This document shows, in pieces, positions 36,076 to 48,009 of a DNA stretch of 50,464 bases. Within the stretch, counting starts at the first letter, position 1; every line of letters begins with the position of its first letter. Below the pieces are notes generated by a model. That model did not search any database. It was not told the DNA's origin and saw only the letters and a list, made by a program, of their open reading frames with translations. The translations under genes were made by a program, and so were the position numbers. This DNA comes from Usnea hakonensis (taxonomy: Eukaryota; Ascomycota; Lecanoromycetes; Lecanorales; Parmeliaceae): contig BLJB01000499.1 in the NCBI GenBank assembly GCA_013423325.1, positions 260 to 50,723 on the forward strand. The letters are read 5' to 3'.

Positions 36076-37448
36076 TTAACTAAATTTAAAAAGAATTAGC
36101 GCGTTAATAAATATTTAATAGAAAAGAGAAAATAATAGAGAGAAATTATTTCTATTATTATAATATTTTTATATATTTGTTAATCCGCGCTAGCCTTTAA
36201 TTTATTTTATATATAATTTAGATCTTTCTTTTAAATTATCTTCTATAATATAAATTTAGCTTTTAATTAATTATTATATAATATCTATAATATCTATATT
36301 AATATATTAATATATAACGGGGAAGATTCCTTTATCTTAATTATTAGCGGATATTTTTTATAATAAGAGATTCTATTCTCTATATAACGTTATTTATAAT
36401 AGATATAAATATTATAAATATTACTATATAGCTAATTTAAATAATTTATAATCTTTTTATATAAATATTATAATATAGATTATACTCTTTTTAAATAATT
36501 AAAGAGTAATAACCCGCTCTATTTTATCTCTTTATTATAAGTTACTATTTTTATTTTTTAATTAAGTAGATAAAGTCTTAGAGCTATTAATAAATTATTA
36601 GATTAAATATTTATAATTAATTAATAATTAATTATTATTTATTAGTCTTATAGACTTAATCTTATTACCCTCTAACTTTCTAATATTTTTTAATAATAAT
36701 AGTAATAGCGATAATAATAATTTTAAAGATATACTCTTATCTAATATTAATATTATAAATATTACTATTAATCTATTAGATTAAGAATATATATTTTATT
36801 CTACTATTAGTCTACCTCCTCTTTATTATTAAAATATATATATATTAACTTTTTCGTAAATATTATTATTATTTATTAATTCTTAGATTATACGTATTAA
36901 TTATTAATAAAATAAGTTAAGGGATTATCTAAAATAAAAAGGCTTATATAATAAAATATATTCTAAAAAGAGATATAGATTCTAAATAGTATATTATATA
37001 GATAGAGGAGTATAGTAGTAATAATAATATATAAATTAATAGATCTACTATTAATTTTTAAATATTTTTAACTAGGATATCTACTATTCTTTATATATTA
37101 AAGATATAGTTATACTTTTATTTAAAAGTCTAAAATTTAAAATAATATTTTAGTAAAAAGTAATTAGTAAAGACCTTAGAAAGATCTTAGATAGATATTA
37201 AAAAGATATTAGATAGATATTAGAAAGATTTTAGTTTAATTTTAAAAAGATCTTAAAAAGATTTTAGAAAAATCTTAAAAAGATCTTAAAAAAGATTATT
37301 AAATTAATAATATCCTTATTTTATCTATTTATCTATAAATCGGATTTTATTAAATATAAACTCTTGATTAAATATTATATTATATTAATTCTAATTAATA
37401 TAATTATTTATATAAAACTTTATATCTTTTATATTTATAGATATAAGA
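36076..37448. other. Unassigned RIP-damaged DNA with a decayed coding-like frame
   Basis: About 1.4 kb with the RIP pattern, so it was repeated DNA, but it matches none of the element families in the window. On the plus strand a frame from about 36310 to 37100 has stops mostly where Gln would be expected and looks like a decayed coding region, but I recognise no motif. It could be the downstream part of the Plavaka-like element or a separate transposon. A short tandem array occurs at 37170-37300. No TIRs were identified by eye. Confidence 0.35.
37172..37300 (+). repeat. Degenerate tandem array of an AAAGATCTTAG-type unit
   Basis: About ten imperfect copies of an 11-12 nt unit built around (a)aaagatctta(g), some fused as longer 22-23 nt units. 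Differences between units are mostly C/T and G/A, so the array existed before or during RIP. If coding, a 33-36 nt period would give a KDL-type helical repeat. Confidence 0.55.
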
Positions 37449-37640
37449 TGTCAGGGAACCGAATATGGACCGATAATGGTAATGGTATTCAGGATATGAA
37501 CCGAATAATGGCTATGTAGAAGGAAGAGTGCAATTGCACTGCAAGAAATCATTGTGCGCAATGCCAAGGCGCTAGGCCAAATGAGGCTTAGCGCGTCTCC
37601 GCAGATCAAGAAAAAGAGGTGTTGGGGTGAAACCATAACA
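37449..37640 (-). repeat. 3' LTR of the TRIM element
   Basis: 192 bp, nearly unmutated. It contains a perfect 14-nt palindrome AGTGCAATTGCACT (37527-37540), the primer partner ATAATGGCTAT (37505-37515, plus strand) and the core TGCCAAGGCGCTA at about 37562-37574. A 76-codon minus-strand frame over this LTR (37681-37451) is a chance ORF. Confidence 0.88.
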
Positions 37641-38269
37641 CTACCCCCCCCTCCACATAGCCATATCCCTATGGCCAACATGACGATAGCGAGGTGGTGA
37701 TAGCGAGGTAATCGTTATAACCATACTCCCCCCCCTCGTATATACCGTGTACATCCACCTTTATAGTAAAATACTAAAAAAATAACAATTCTTAACTTCT
37801 CCGCCCTCTTAGGGCTCGCGACCGTGGCAATAAGCCGAATCTTATAGCGATAGAGGTATCGATATAGTATAATAGCCTGAAAAGGCGCTTAAGGAAATAG
37901 TATAGGTACTAGGAATCATTAATAGTATAGGTAGTTTATAAAGAAATTAGTAATTTAGCCCATTTAGCCGAAAGTAACAAAAAATCGAATAAGGCCAATT
38001 CGTACAAATTCGCAAAGTCCGATAATTTACCAAATCGAAACTAATTTAAAATACGCTAGCCGTATATAGCTAGGCCAAATAGTACTCGTACTAATAGTAC
38101 TAGTATTACTAGTAATACTAGTAAGAAGAAGGAGGAGAAATCCATACTTTCTATAGTAACCGTCTTAGTAGTTACTACCTCTTTCATTAATCCTTCTCTA
38201 TAGCCTTCTCCTTAGCCTTCTTATCTTCTTATCTTATTCCGTGCTTCCTTATAGCTACTAGAATCTTCT

Positions 38270-38420
38270 TACCATTATAGCAGGCTCACTATTTAACGTA
38301 CAGTTATCTTATTAACATACTTAATAAAGAGGTCGATTATAGTCCTATTTACCATTATAGCAGGCTTACTCCTTACTATTATAGTAGGCTCACTTCTTAC
38401 CATATTCCGTACTTCCAAGC
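38270..38420. repeat. Three dispersed direct repeats inside the TRIM element
   Basis: The unit ACCATTATAGCAGGCTCACT occurs at about 38272-38291, 38350-38369 and 38377-38396 with one to three differences (C/T changes typical of RIP). The neighbouring TTCCGTGCTTCC is repeated at 38237 and 38406. The spacing is uneven. Function unknown; it might be a packaging or secondary-structure region of the element RNA. Confidence 0.6.
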
Positions 38421-38619
38421 TTAGTACACTATCTATACACCCCCGAGATCCCCTATAGCGTACCCTATTACCTTACAGCTACTGGTTCTATTAAACCACG
38501 TATCAATATACTCTCTCGTACCGTGGACCCAGCCTGTTGCTCATACTTTGCCGTATACCTCGGGGCTTCAAGTACTAGTCCGTTTAGTATACGACTAGGG
38601 CTATCTAGGCCCTAGAAGG

Positions 38620-38630
38620 ATAACCATTAT
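38620..38630 (-). other. Candidate self-priming site of the TRIM element
   Basis: Minus-strand ATAATGGTTAT begins 2 nt inside the 5' LTR and pairs over 11 nt with ATAGCCATTAT in the LTR (minus strand 38699-38689), with one G-U pair. Gap size and pairing length equal those in chromovirus G1. A TGG lies inside the site, so tRNA priming with a 6-nt offset is an alternative. Confidence 0.5.
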
Positions 38631-38632
38631 TA

Positions 38633-38824
38633 TATTAGGGAACCGAATATAGACCGATAATAGTAATAGTATTTAGGATATAAACCGAATAATGGCTATA
38701 TAGAAGGAAGAGTGCAATTGCACTACAAAAAATTATTATGCGCAATACTAAGGCGCTAGGCCAAATGAGGCTTAGCGCGTCTCCGCAGATTAAGAAAAAG
38801 AGGTGTTAAGGTGAAACCATGACA
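38633..38824 (-). repeat. 5' LTR of the TRIM element
   Basis: 192 bp, aligned end to end with the 37449 copy. Differences are nearly all G to A or C to T, as RIP would make. It retains AGTGCAATTGCACT and the unmutated end CCATGACA. If the pairing model is right, transcription starts at about 38699. Confidence 0.88.
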
Positions 38825-38829
38825 TAAGA

Positions 38830-41153
38830 TATATATTATAAATAATATATAATAAGTTATAAAAGTATTAAAAATAAAGAACTTTTAGATTTTTAATTAT
38901 TCTTTTTAAGAAGTCCTCTATTTTAAATATTTTATATATCTTATTAATAGCTCCTTTATCTATCTAGTACTTTATTTTAATAAGTACCCCTATATATATT
39001 TTTAGTTATCTATTATTATTTAGCCTCTTATAGTCGAGTATAAATATAATAAATTATATTTATCTAATATATTTACTACTATCTATTACTATTCTAATAT
39101 ACTAATAATTATTATCTAGCTTAATTTTCTATATTTATATATTATCCCTTCGCTAATTCTTTTTTTTATACGTTTATAATTAATTTAGATTTATATAGTC
39201 CTTTCTATCCCGCCTCTAATAGATTAAAGATTTATAAATTCTAATAAAATAATCTTTAGTCTAAAATAGATTCTATTCCTATTTATTTAGATTAGCGTTA
39301 ATATATATATTTAGCTATCTATTATCTTATATTTCTTTTAAATAAATATTACTAAAGTATTTATAAACCCTTTATATTTAAATCTATATTTAAGTACGAC
39401 CTTTTCTATTCTCCGCTATTATTAATAATTCTATCTTAAGTTATCTAGTATAGTTTAATCCTCTTTACTAGATATAAATACTATATTTATTAAATCTCGA
39501 CTTATCTTAATAATATTTTTATCTATTTATTAACTCGCTATAGATATTATATTATTTTTAAAATATAAGATTATATTATTTATAGCGATAAAGTTATAAT
39601 ACTATATATTATATATTAAGATCTATTCTTTTTAGCCCTCTATCTTATTCGTCTTTAAAAAGAAGGTTTTTAGTAGAAACTTATACGCCGTCTTCTTATA
39701 GATTATATTAAAGCTCTAGATACTACTATATAAATAAATAAAAGCTATATAATATATTATAATATAGAGTTTAGAAATATTAAATTATAACTTATCTCTA
39801 TTATCTTTATTATATATTATATTTTAAAATCTATATTTAGTAAAGACTATTTTTAGGCTATTAATTTAATATAGTATATACTCTATATAATTTAGTATAT
39901 TCTTATTATATAATATATATTACGCGAGTATTATAAAGTCTATAATAGTTTAAATATAATAGATCGCTATATCCCGCTTTCCTATTAATAATAATATTAT
40001 TATAAAGATAATTTATTATACTATTACTTTCTACTTATTTCTACTCTATTATTTAATTTTACTAAAGTAATTAAAATAATATAGGCTAGTAAATCTAGAT
40101 ATTTAATAAAAACGCTTATCTAATTAAATTAATATTATAGATTTATTAATCTTTTTATTTTTCTTTATACGTTTTCTTTTTCTATTAATACTATCTTTAT
40201 TAATAATATTATTAATTAAAGTTATATATTAATTAATTAGTTTTATAATAATACTCTTAAGTAGTTAATAGAGGATATCGATATCTATTAAAGTATATAT
40301 ATTATAGAATTTATAATTTTACGTCTAATTTTTTATTAGATAGATATCTATATTTTATATATCTTACTTTAGATTCGAGATCTACTTAATAAACTTATTC
40401 TAAGTATATTTAGAAATATAATATTTCTATCTTTTTTTTTAAATTTTTTTATTTATCTAATAGGACTCTATAAATACTATAATATTAATTCTTTTTAATA
40501 CTAGTAATAAGAATTTATTCTTTATAGTCTATTATAATTCCTTTAATAATTAGATAATAGTATCTTATAAACTTATTAGTATAGTAAATATTAATCCTAA
40601 TATTCATAAGACTCTTAAAGACTATAGAATATTAATATAAAATAAATATAAGATATTAATAAAAGATTAATATTTAAAGATCTTTTTTATAGCTTAATAA
40701 TATATTTTTATTTATAAATATTTTTTATATTCTTTTCTAATCTTTATAATTAAAATTAGGTCTATTAAAATTATACTAGACTAAGTTTAATTTTATCTTA
40801 TCTTTTAATTAAGATTATTAATAGTTATATATATAGGCTAAAGGCTCTAATCTCTATAATATTATATTATTTATATTTTATTTATAGTGAGAAGAATTAA
40901 AATAATTATAACCTCTTCTAATAATTAATTCTATATATCCTATTATTAGTCCTCTATATATATTTTAGTATATATATAAATATCGTTAGCTATCTTTAAT
41001 TAGATAGATATATATAATAGATTATCTTAAAATAATTTATACTTAAGTAGAAAATATATTATATTTATAGTATCGCGGTAATATACTATATATTTAATAT
41101 TTATAAGGCTACTTATAATCCTCTTTATAGTAAAAGTAATCTTTATCTAGTTA
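38830..41153 (-). pseudogene. Plavaka-like (CACTA-related) transposase remnant, C-terminal part
   Basis: A minus-strand frame has stops almost only at Gln/Trp positions. Between about 40150 and 39500 it reads, with RIP stops taken as Gln/Trp, as a segment containing ISRFTSLYYFNYFSKIKQ, then IIDFIILAQYI, then LNYIEYILY, FNISKLYTMMHYI and AYKFLLKTFF.KTNK. This resembles the conserved block of fungal Plavaka/KDZ-type transposases (helices near the catalytic core, with the QW[ST]G, AQY and FNIPK.H motifs). The family name is from recall of that motif order, not from a search. The ends are not defined and the last 500 bp toward 38830 are unclear. It is split on the right by B4, then by A3. Confidence 0.5.
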
Positions 41154-42444
41154 ATTAATTAATTAATTGTTTTATACGCCTATACTAGCTACTTAATATA
41201 AGTTAATAAAGGTAACTATAACGCTAAACTAATAGAGTTAGATGTCGAAGAAACCTAAGGGCGAATCTCTAGATAAAAATTTTAATTAAATAATATACTC
41301 TTTTTTCTATTATACTCTTTAGGAGCCTTATTATATTATTATATATCTCTCTATTTTTTTATACTAACTTTTTTATTTTTTAATTTTTATATCTCTAATT
41401 ATCTCTATCTTTAAAGGCGGGTATAATCGCTTTTTTATATACCCTTTTTAGATTTAATAGTCTTTTTTACTTTAAAGGGTAATCTTAACTATTAAAATTA
41501 TTTACTAATTAACTTAAAATTATTTAATTAATTAGAATTAACTATTTATTTTACTGCTATTTAAATTTTTTTAATTATAATTAGTATTATCTAGAAGTTT
41601 TTAATACTCGCTTTTATAAATAGTTATAGTTTATCCTTCCGCGATTTTAAATAAAAGAGAAAGATATACTTAATATCTTATCTTCTCTATCTATAATTAT
41701 AGTTAGAATTAATATTTAGAACCTTTATTCTATTAAAGAATATATTAAGCCCGATTTTATTATTTTTTATTTAGATAATAATTAAGCTTTTAATCTTTTT
41801 TAATATTTTATAATAGTTAAATCTACTATTATATAAATTCTCTATTTAGATAAAGATTCTTACTATAATAAAAATTCTTTATTAATATTTTTCTTATTTT
41901 TTAGATCTCTATTTTTAGAACTAGTTTTATATTTTCTATCTAATAATATTAATACTTTAATATTTCTTAATATTTTTATATAGATTAATCTAGTTCTTTT
42001 TTTTTTATATATTAATAGTTACTAAGTTCTAGCTTTTTTCTTTAAGGGCTTTAAAAGTCTAGATCTTTTTTATTATTATAGATATAGATCCTCTTTTTCT
42101 TTTTCTATCTTTATTATTTTAGAAGTATTAAGTAATTCGCTCGTTACCCTCTTTTATAGTAGAGTAGATATTTCGTAAAGCTTAATATTATAATACTAGC
42201 TTATTAACTTAATATTCTAAAGGGGCTATTAAAGTTTTCGCCTTTAAAACTAGAATAAAAGTTATCTTATATACTTTAATTACCCTACGAAGATATTTAT
42301 TTTATATCTTAATTAGCTTCTCGGAGGACTTCCGGGAGAATCCTTCTATTCTATAGGGGTAGTACCAAATCGGCGCTGCGAATATTAATATCGGGCGTAC
42401 TACTATACTATATATCGTGCGGTACTTAGTGAATGTCGCTCCCT
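41154..42444 (-). mobile_element. LINE family B, copy B4, 5'-truncated
   Basis: 1291 bp: (TTAA)n tail at the left, the conserved 3' block, the 3' UTR and the C-terminal part of ORF2, parallel to B3 8487 to about 9780. The 13-bp TSD ctttatctagtta is at 41141-41153 and 42445-42457. The last 120 bp (42330-42444) are unusually rich in CG and keep CAA, TGC and GTG, so RIP stopped short of the truncated end. Confidence 0.85.
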
Positions 42445-42457
42445 CTTTATCTAGTTA

Positions 42458-42741
42458 TTATTCTCGATTTTATATAGAATATAATATATTAATATATACT
42501 ATTAACGGGCATTATAAAAGCTTAGTTATTAATAGAGAGAATTAAGATTAATATTATAAAAGAAGATATTTATAGTATTCTTTATCTAATAATAATTCTT
42601 TAACTATTTTATAAAAGTATAATCTAAGGTATCTTAAAATAGAAAGTAGACTCTTTAATATCTTAATAACTAGTCCCTTTTCTAGTAGTTATTATATTAA
42701 TATAAATAATTACCTTTTTTTATTATATACCCTATAGATTC
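42458..42741 (-). pseudogene. Plavaka-like transposase remnant, middle piece
   Basis: 284 bp between the B4 and A3 insertions. On the minus strand a frame runs through with stops only as TAA/TAG, continuing the frame-like stretch at 48010-49300 and 41153-38830. No motif is strong enough alone. It ends with the A3 TSD accctatagattc (42729-42741). Assigned by continuity across two insertions. Confidence 0.4.
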
Positions 42742-42748
42742 ATATAAG

Positions 42749-44385
42749 ATGATGGAAGGATGATCATTCCAATCCATAGTTGATAGCGGCAACGAGGCGT
42801 ACGAGGTACGTAAGCAACTTAGGGTAGGGGTAGAGGGGAGTAGGGCGAATAATAAAGGTAGAGAAAATAAGGCGATAGTAGAAAAAATATATTAAGAATA
42901 TATAATCTAGGCCCCTAACTAGTTAATAAGAGAGGTAACTAATAAAAGGAATCTTAAAAAAAGCTAAATAAATAGAAAGAAATAAGCGAGTAATACTATT
43001 ACTATATTAAAAACTATTAAAAATATATTATTTAAAAAGTTAAGCGTAGCTATATAGAAAATATATATAAAGAATCTAGAAAATATTTAAACCTTTATTA
43101 AAGAATAATAAATTAATCTTAAAATCTATATATAGAGGGAAGTATATAGATCTTAAAATCTAATAGATAATAAAGCGAGTACTCCGACTCTTTAGGGCTC
43201 CCTAAAGGGATACTAGAGTAAAGGTAACCCCTTTACGGGGTTACTAATATAGAACTTAAGGAGAGGGCTAGTAGTATAGACCTAGAAAGAGATAATAGAA
43301 AAATTTAGATAGATAAAATAATTTCTAATTAAAATAAAGAAAAAAGGAGAAAGGATATCTATTATAAAGATAATTAATAAAAATCTTATTACGTCCTTTA
43401 AGATAATAAGATATATATTAAAAGATATTATAATAGCGCGGTAACTAAAGAGTAGAGATATAGAACTCTAAACGGCTAGCGTAAAAATAAAAGAGCTCCT
43501 AAAGGGAGACCTAATTTAGATTACTAAAAAATTTAAGATCGTAAAAATAGTAAAGAGGATCTATATTATAATAATATATAAAATAAGGATTAAGATAATA
43601 GATATAGAGAATAAGAAAATTATAAAAAGAAAAATATAAAAGGATAATAAAAAACTATATCTAAACCTTAATATAATAAAGGCGAAATAGATAGTAAGCG
43701 TAAGAAGACCGGCTCTAGAAAGGGGTAAAAAAAGGTATTCGTTATTAATTATTAATATTACTATAGAAAAAATAGCCTCTAGACTAGTATTAAGAGGCCT
43801 AGTTAAAGTAAAAAAAATAAAAAAGGTATTATATTATATATATAAAGTAGTATAATACTTTAACTATTAAGAGTAGAACTATATAGCTACCTACTATAAA
43901 AATAAGACTAGATATATCGAGTATAACTAGAAGTATAATACTAGAGAGTATAGTAAAATAGTTCTAAAAGTCTATAAAGTATATACGATATATAGTAGTA
44001 AAGACTATATAGTATACTAGAGAATATATCTAAAAAAAAGATAAAAGATTAAGAAGGTTATAAAAAAACTAATATTAAGACTAATAATAGCTTCTAATCT
44101 AGAAGGGATAAAGCCTACTAAAGTATTAAGAACTATTAATAGATTTATAATAATCCTATCTAAAAAGAAGAGAATATAAGATATAATTAATATAGAAAGT
44201 AATTATAAAGAAGAAGACTATAGGACGCTTAAAAAAGCTTCTAAAATAAAAAAATTAGAAAGGTTTATAATAAAAAAGGCTAGCTAAATATTACTAAAGA
44301 TCCTATCTAAAATAGGAATCTATAGATTAACGGGAATAGCTTAACTATCTAAGATCTAAAAGGTTTAAATACGAGATATCTAAAA
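42749..44385 (+). pseudogene. LINE A3 ORF1, gag-like, RIP-inactivated
   Basis: MMEGX-LFQSIVDSGNEAY-type start, then a TAA after about 48 codons at the same place as in A2 (a former CAA). The zinc-knuckle remnant lies at about 43856-43925, where Cys codons read TAT/TAC. Same role as A2 ORF1. Confidence 0.65.
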
Positions 44386-44429
44386 ATAGAACTCTTAGAT
44401 ATTAGCTTCCCTATAATAGAAAGTTAGAC

Positions 44430-47400
44430 TCTAATAATATTATAATATAATATAAGAGGTAAACTAGAAATAATAATAATATTACTTAATAATTTAGAAA
44501 TAAAGTAGACTAATATCTTAGTAATCTAGAAACCTTAGTAAAATATATATATAAAGTTATTATATAACCCTAGAACTAGCGAATTCTTTCTATTATATAA
44601 AGATAAAGTAGATATAAGGGTATATCTTTATATTAATAAGAGAATTAATATTAATATATAGAAAAAGATATTTCTATCTAAAGATATTTATATTATTACT
44701 ATAAAGTTTAAAAGAAAAGACGAGGTTACTAAAAAAAAGATAATTTAGATCTTTAATATATATAATTCTAGTCTATCCCTAATTACTATTAATAATCTAT
44801 TAAGCCTTCTAGTACTAAAAAAAGAGGTCTAGGGATAAGGGGAATAGATAATAATAGGAGACTTTAACCTCTACTATTTAAACTAGAATAACTATAGAAG
44901 ATTTAGCTATTATAGGGAAATAGATAAGCTATTAGAGATAATTATAAAGATAGATATAAAACTCGCGCTTCTTAAGAACTTTATAATCTAGAGAGTAAAA
45001 GGTAATAAAAGCGTTATAGACCTTATCTTTATAATATTAAGATTAATAGAGATAATAAAATTATATAAAATATATCTAGATCTATAAATAGGCTCTAACT
45101 ATTTCCTAATATATATAGAGCTCGATCTATTAATAGAAAAAGCCTCTACCGTTAAGAGAAAGGTATAGAAAATAGTAAAGCTAAAAGCTATATAGATTAT
45201 AATTTAAAAACTAGTCTACTCCTTATCTTCTAGCTAGCTAAAAACTAGAGAAAAAATAGATAAGTATCTAGAGAATATTATAATAGGCCTAAAAAAAATA
45301 GTAAAAAAGATTATTTTTTAAACTAAACTATTAAATAGAGCTTAATTATTCTAAGATTATAACTATAGTAAAGCTATATAGAAGATAAAACGCCTCGTAA
45401 CTAAATACTAGTATAGTCGAGGAAACCGGAGAGAGAAGAAATAATATATAGCTTTAAAATATTAAAATAAGATAATTAGTAGAGCTAAAATATTTAATTT
45501 TAAATAAGGGATCTATAAAATAAAAAAGTTATAAAAGGGAACCTAAGAGCTAATTAAGTAGATTAGATAGAATAGTATAAATTTAAAGTTATTATTTAAG
45601 TTTCTAGTACTTAAGGATAAAGAAGTTAATTTAATAAAATTATTTAAAAATAAAATAAAGATACTTTAAAAAATATTCTTTTTACCCCCCCTATAAATAG
45701 ACTTTATTAATATTAAGAATATAATCTATCTAGACCTAGCTAAGATAACTATAGAACTAATAGAGAAAGAGGTTAAAGTAGCTATCTTTCGCCCTAAATA
45801 AAATAAGGCCCTAGAGATAAATAGAATATTAAATAGATTTCTAAAATTAATTACTAGCGAGGCCTTTTTATAGCTTACTAGACTTTTCTAGATATATATA
45901 GATCTAAATTACTACTTAAAGGAGTTTAAAGTTATTAATATAATAGTCCTCTATAAACCGGGTAAAGATAACTACTCCGAATTAAAATTATACTAATTAA
46001 TCGCCCTATTAAGTATCTTAGGGAAGGCCCTAGAAATAGTTATAACTAAAAGACTTAGCGACTATATAGAAGAATATAATCTCCTCCCTCTAGAATAAAT
46101 AGATATATAAAGAGGACGATCTACCGAGATAATTCTAAAGATAATTATAAATATAGTATATATAGTTTAGGGTAGTAGTAAATAATATATAGCTAGCTTA
46201 TTCTCTCTAGATATAATAGGAGTATTTAATAATATATTCTATAAGTAGCTCCTCTATAACTTTAAATCTAAAGGGATCCCTCTTTAGATAGTAAACTAGA
46301 CGTCGAGCTTTCTTATAGAGAGAGTAATATTAATAATACTAGAATAGAAAATAAGCGAAATAGAACTAATAGAAATAGAGATTCTATAAAGATTCTTAAT
46401 ATCCCTTATATTATTTCTATTCTTTAATATACTACTTATTAAAAAGTACTTAAAGCTAAAGTTAAACCTCTAAATCGGAGGCTTTATTAATAATATCTAT
46501 CTACTAATATATAGAAAAAGTATAGAGGCTAATTATATAATACTTAAAATAATTTATAAAGTATATTTAAAATAGATAAAAATATATAGGGTAATCTTTA
46601 TCTCTAAAAAGTACGAGCTAGTCTATCTTACTAGAAGGCCAAAACGCTTTAATATAAAAGTTATAATAGATTTAAAAATAATAGTTATAAAGCTAAAGAG
46701 TAGTATATAGATCCTAAATCTATATATAGATAGAAAATTAAGGTAAGGTCTCTATCTTAAAAAAATAAAAGTTAAGATAATATCCTAATATCTCGCGCTA
46801 TTAATAACGGTAGCCTTAATATAGAGAATAATATTAAATCGAGTATATATAGTATATTAGGCCGTTATTTAGTTAATAATAATATACGCGGTAACTATTT
46901 AATATAACCCGGAAGGTATACGAGGAGTAATAAAGATATTAGGAAAATAGTTAGAAATAATTTAGAATAAGTATCTAAAATATATCTTAAAAGTATATAA
47001 AATAATAAATATTAGAGAATTAGAGATAAAGATAGATATTCCCTCTATATAAATCTTTTTAGATCTAGTAATCCTCTATTATTAAGCCTTTAGGGGCGTA
47101 TATAAGATTATAAAAATTAGAAATATATATATCTATAAAGTACTCCGAGGGAAACGAGATTATAAGATAAAGGTACTATTAGTACCTATAATAGAGAAAT
47201 ACTTATAGACCGAGGGTACTCTCTTTAGGGAAAAGTAGAAATAATATAATATAGAGAAAAGAGAAAGGAAGGAGATAAAGGTAATAAAAAGAAAAGTATA
47301 GGGCTAAAATAATATAATCTAGTATACTCTATAGGAAAACTATTATATAGGTATATCTAAAAATAAGAGAATATTAGCTTAAAGTCCTAAAGACTAGAAA

Positions 47401-47800
47401 ATAAGGAGAATACTTTACTATAACCTCGCGAAAGCCGAAAGTTTTACTCTAATCTAAATATAAATAGAGAAGATTAGGCTAGTATAGTTCCTCTTCTATT
47501 ATAAAGTTCTAGATATCTATATAACTAGCTATAAATATAGCTAGTTAAAATAAAATATTAAATATATCCTTATTTTCTATTTAAGGCTAGAATAATTTAG
47601 ACTAGTATTTCTAAAATCTATAGAAACTAGTAACCTACGGAGAATACTAACTATCTTAAAGGGGGCGAGGGCGTTAACTAGATAATTAATCTAATCCGGC
47701 CTTCTAGGCTAGTATTTCCTAGTAAAAAACTAGTTATATAGGGGTAGAGCGATCTAAGGGGCGCGAGTATTAATATAAAGAGGGTAGAGAAATATAAATA
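44430..47800 (+). pseudogene. LINE A3 ORF2, endonuclease-reverse transcriptase, RIP-inactivated
   Basis: Same domain order as A2: endonuclease with GDFN near 44858-44869, reverse transcriptase with LDIIGVFNN near 46208-46235 and FINNIYLLI near 46482-46510, then the C-terminal conserved stretch near 47580-47720. Independent RIP changes relative to A2 show that both copies were hit separately. Catalytic Asp codons of the RT box read Asn. Confidence 0.75.
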
Positions 47801-48009
47801 TAGAGGATATTAAGCGGTAGTAATTAAAAGTAGTATATAGACTTAAAATAATAGAAATAAGTAGAAGTATAGTAAGATTTTTTACCCTAGTAATAGTAAT
47901 ACTATAAAGGTTTCCCTTATACTATTACTATAGAGCTTCCCATAATTATCTTTTATATAGTTAGATAGATACGAGTATGAATTCCAATCCAATCCAACCC
48001 TATAGATTC

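Larger units (their letters stand above)
37449..38824 (-). mobile_element. Compact non-autonomous LTR element (TRIM type)
   Basis: A 1376-bp element with two 192-bp LTRs, TG...CA ends (TGTCATGG...CCCTGACA on its sense strand) and a perfect 5-bp TSD taaga (37444-37448, 38825-38829). The internal 992 bp have no coding capacity: every long frame is interrupted and no gag/pol motif is present. A polypurine tract (C-run at 37641-37654 on the plus strand) beside the left LTR shows it runs on the minus strand. It is much less RIP-mutated than its surroundings, particularly the left LTR. A 13-nt LTR core and an 11-nt self-primer layout are shared with the chromovirus, which suggests chromovirus proteins mobilised it. 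Confidence 0.85.
42742..47996 (+). mobile_element. LINE family A, copy A3, full length
   Basis: A 5255-bp full copy, colinear with A2 throughout. The 13-bp TSD accctatagattc is at 42729-42741 and 47997-48009, and the tail attccaatccaatccaa is unmutated. ORF1 starts at ATG 42749 after a 7-nt leader. The first 110 bp and last 40 bp keep TG/CA (GATCATTCCAATCC, ATGAATTCC), while the body is fully RIP-mutated, giving a sharp edge effect. It is inserted in the decayed Plavaka-like sequence. Confidence 0.9.

Noticed and set aside
37170..37300. CRISPR-like repeat array
   Set aside because: Units are contiguous, very short and have no spacers; the organism is a fungus.
37451..37681. 76-codon minus-strand ORF
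   Set aside because: It lies over the TRIM 3' LTR and polypurine tract; the low stop count comes from the segment being unmutated. No domain, and the other LTR copy does not keep the frame.
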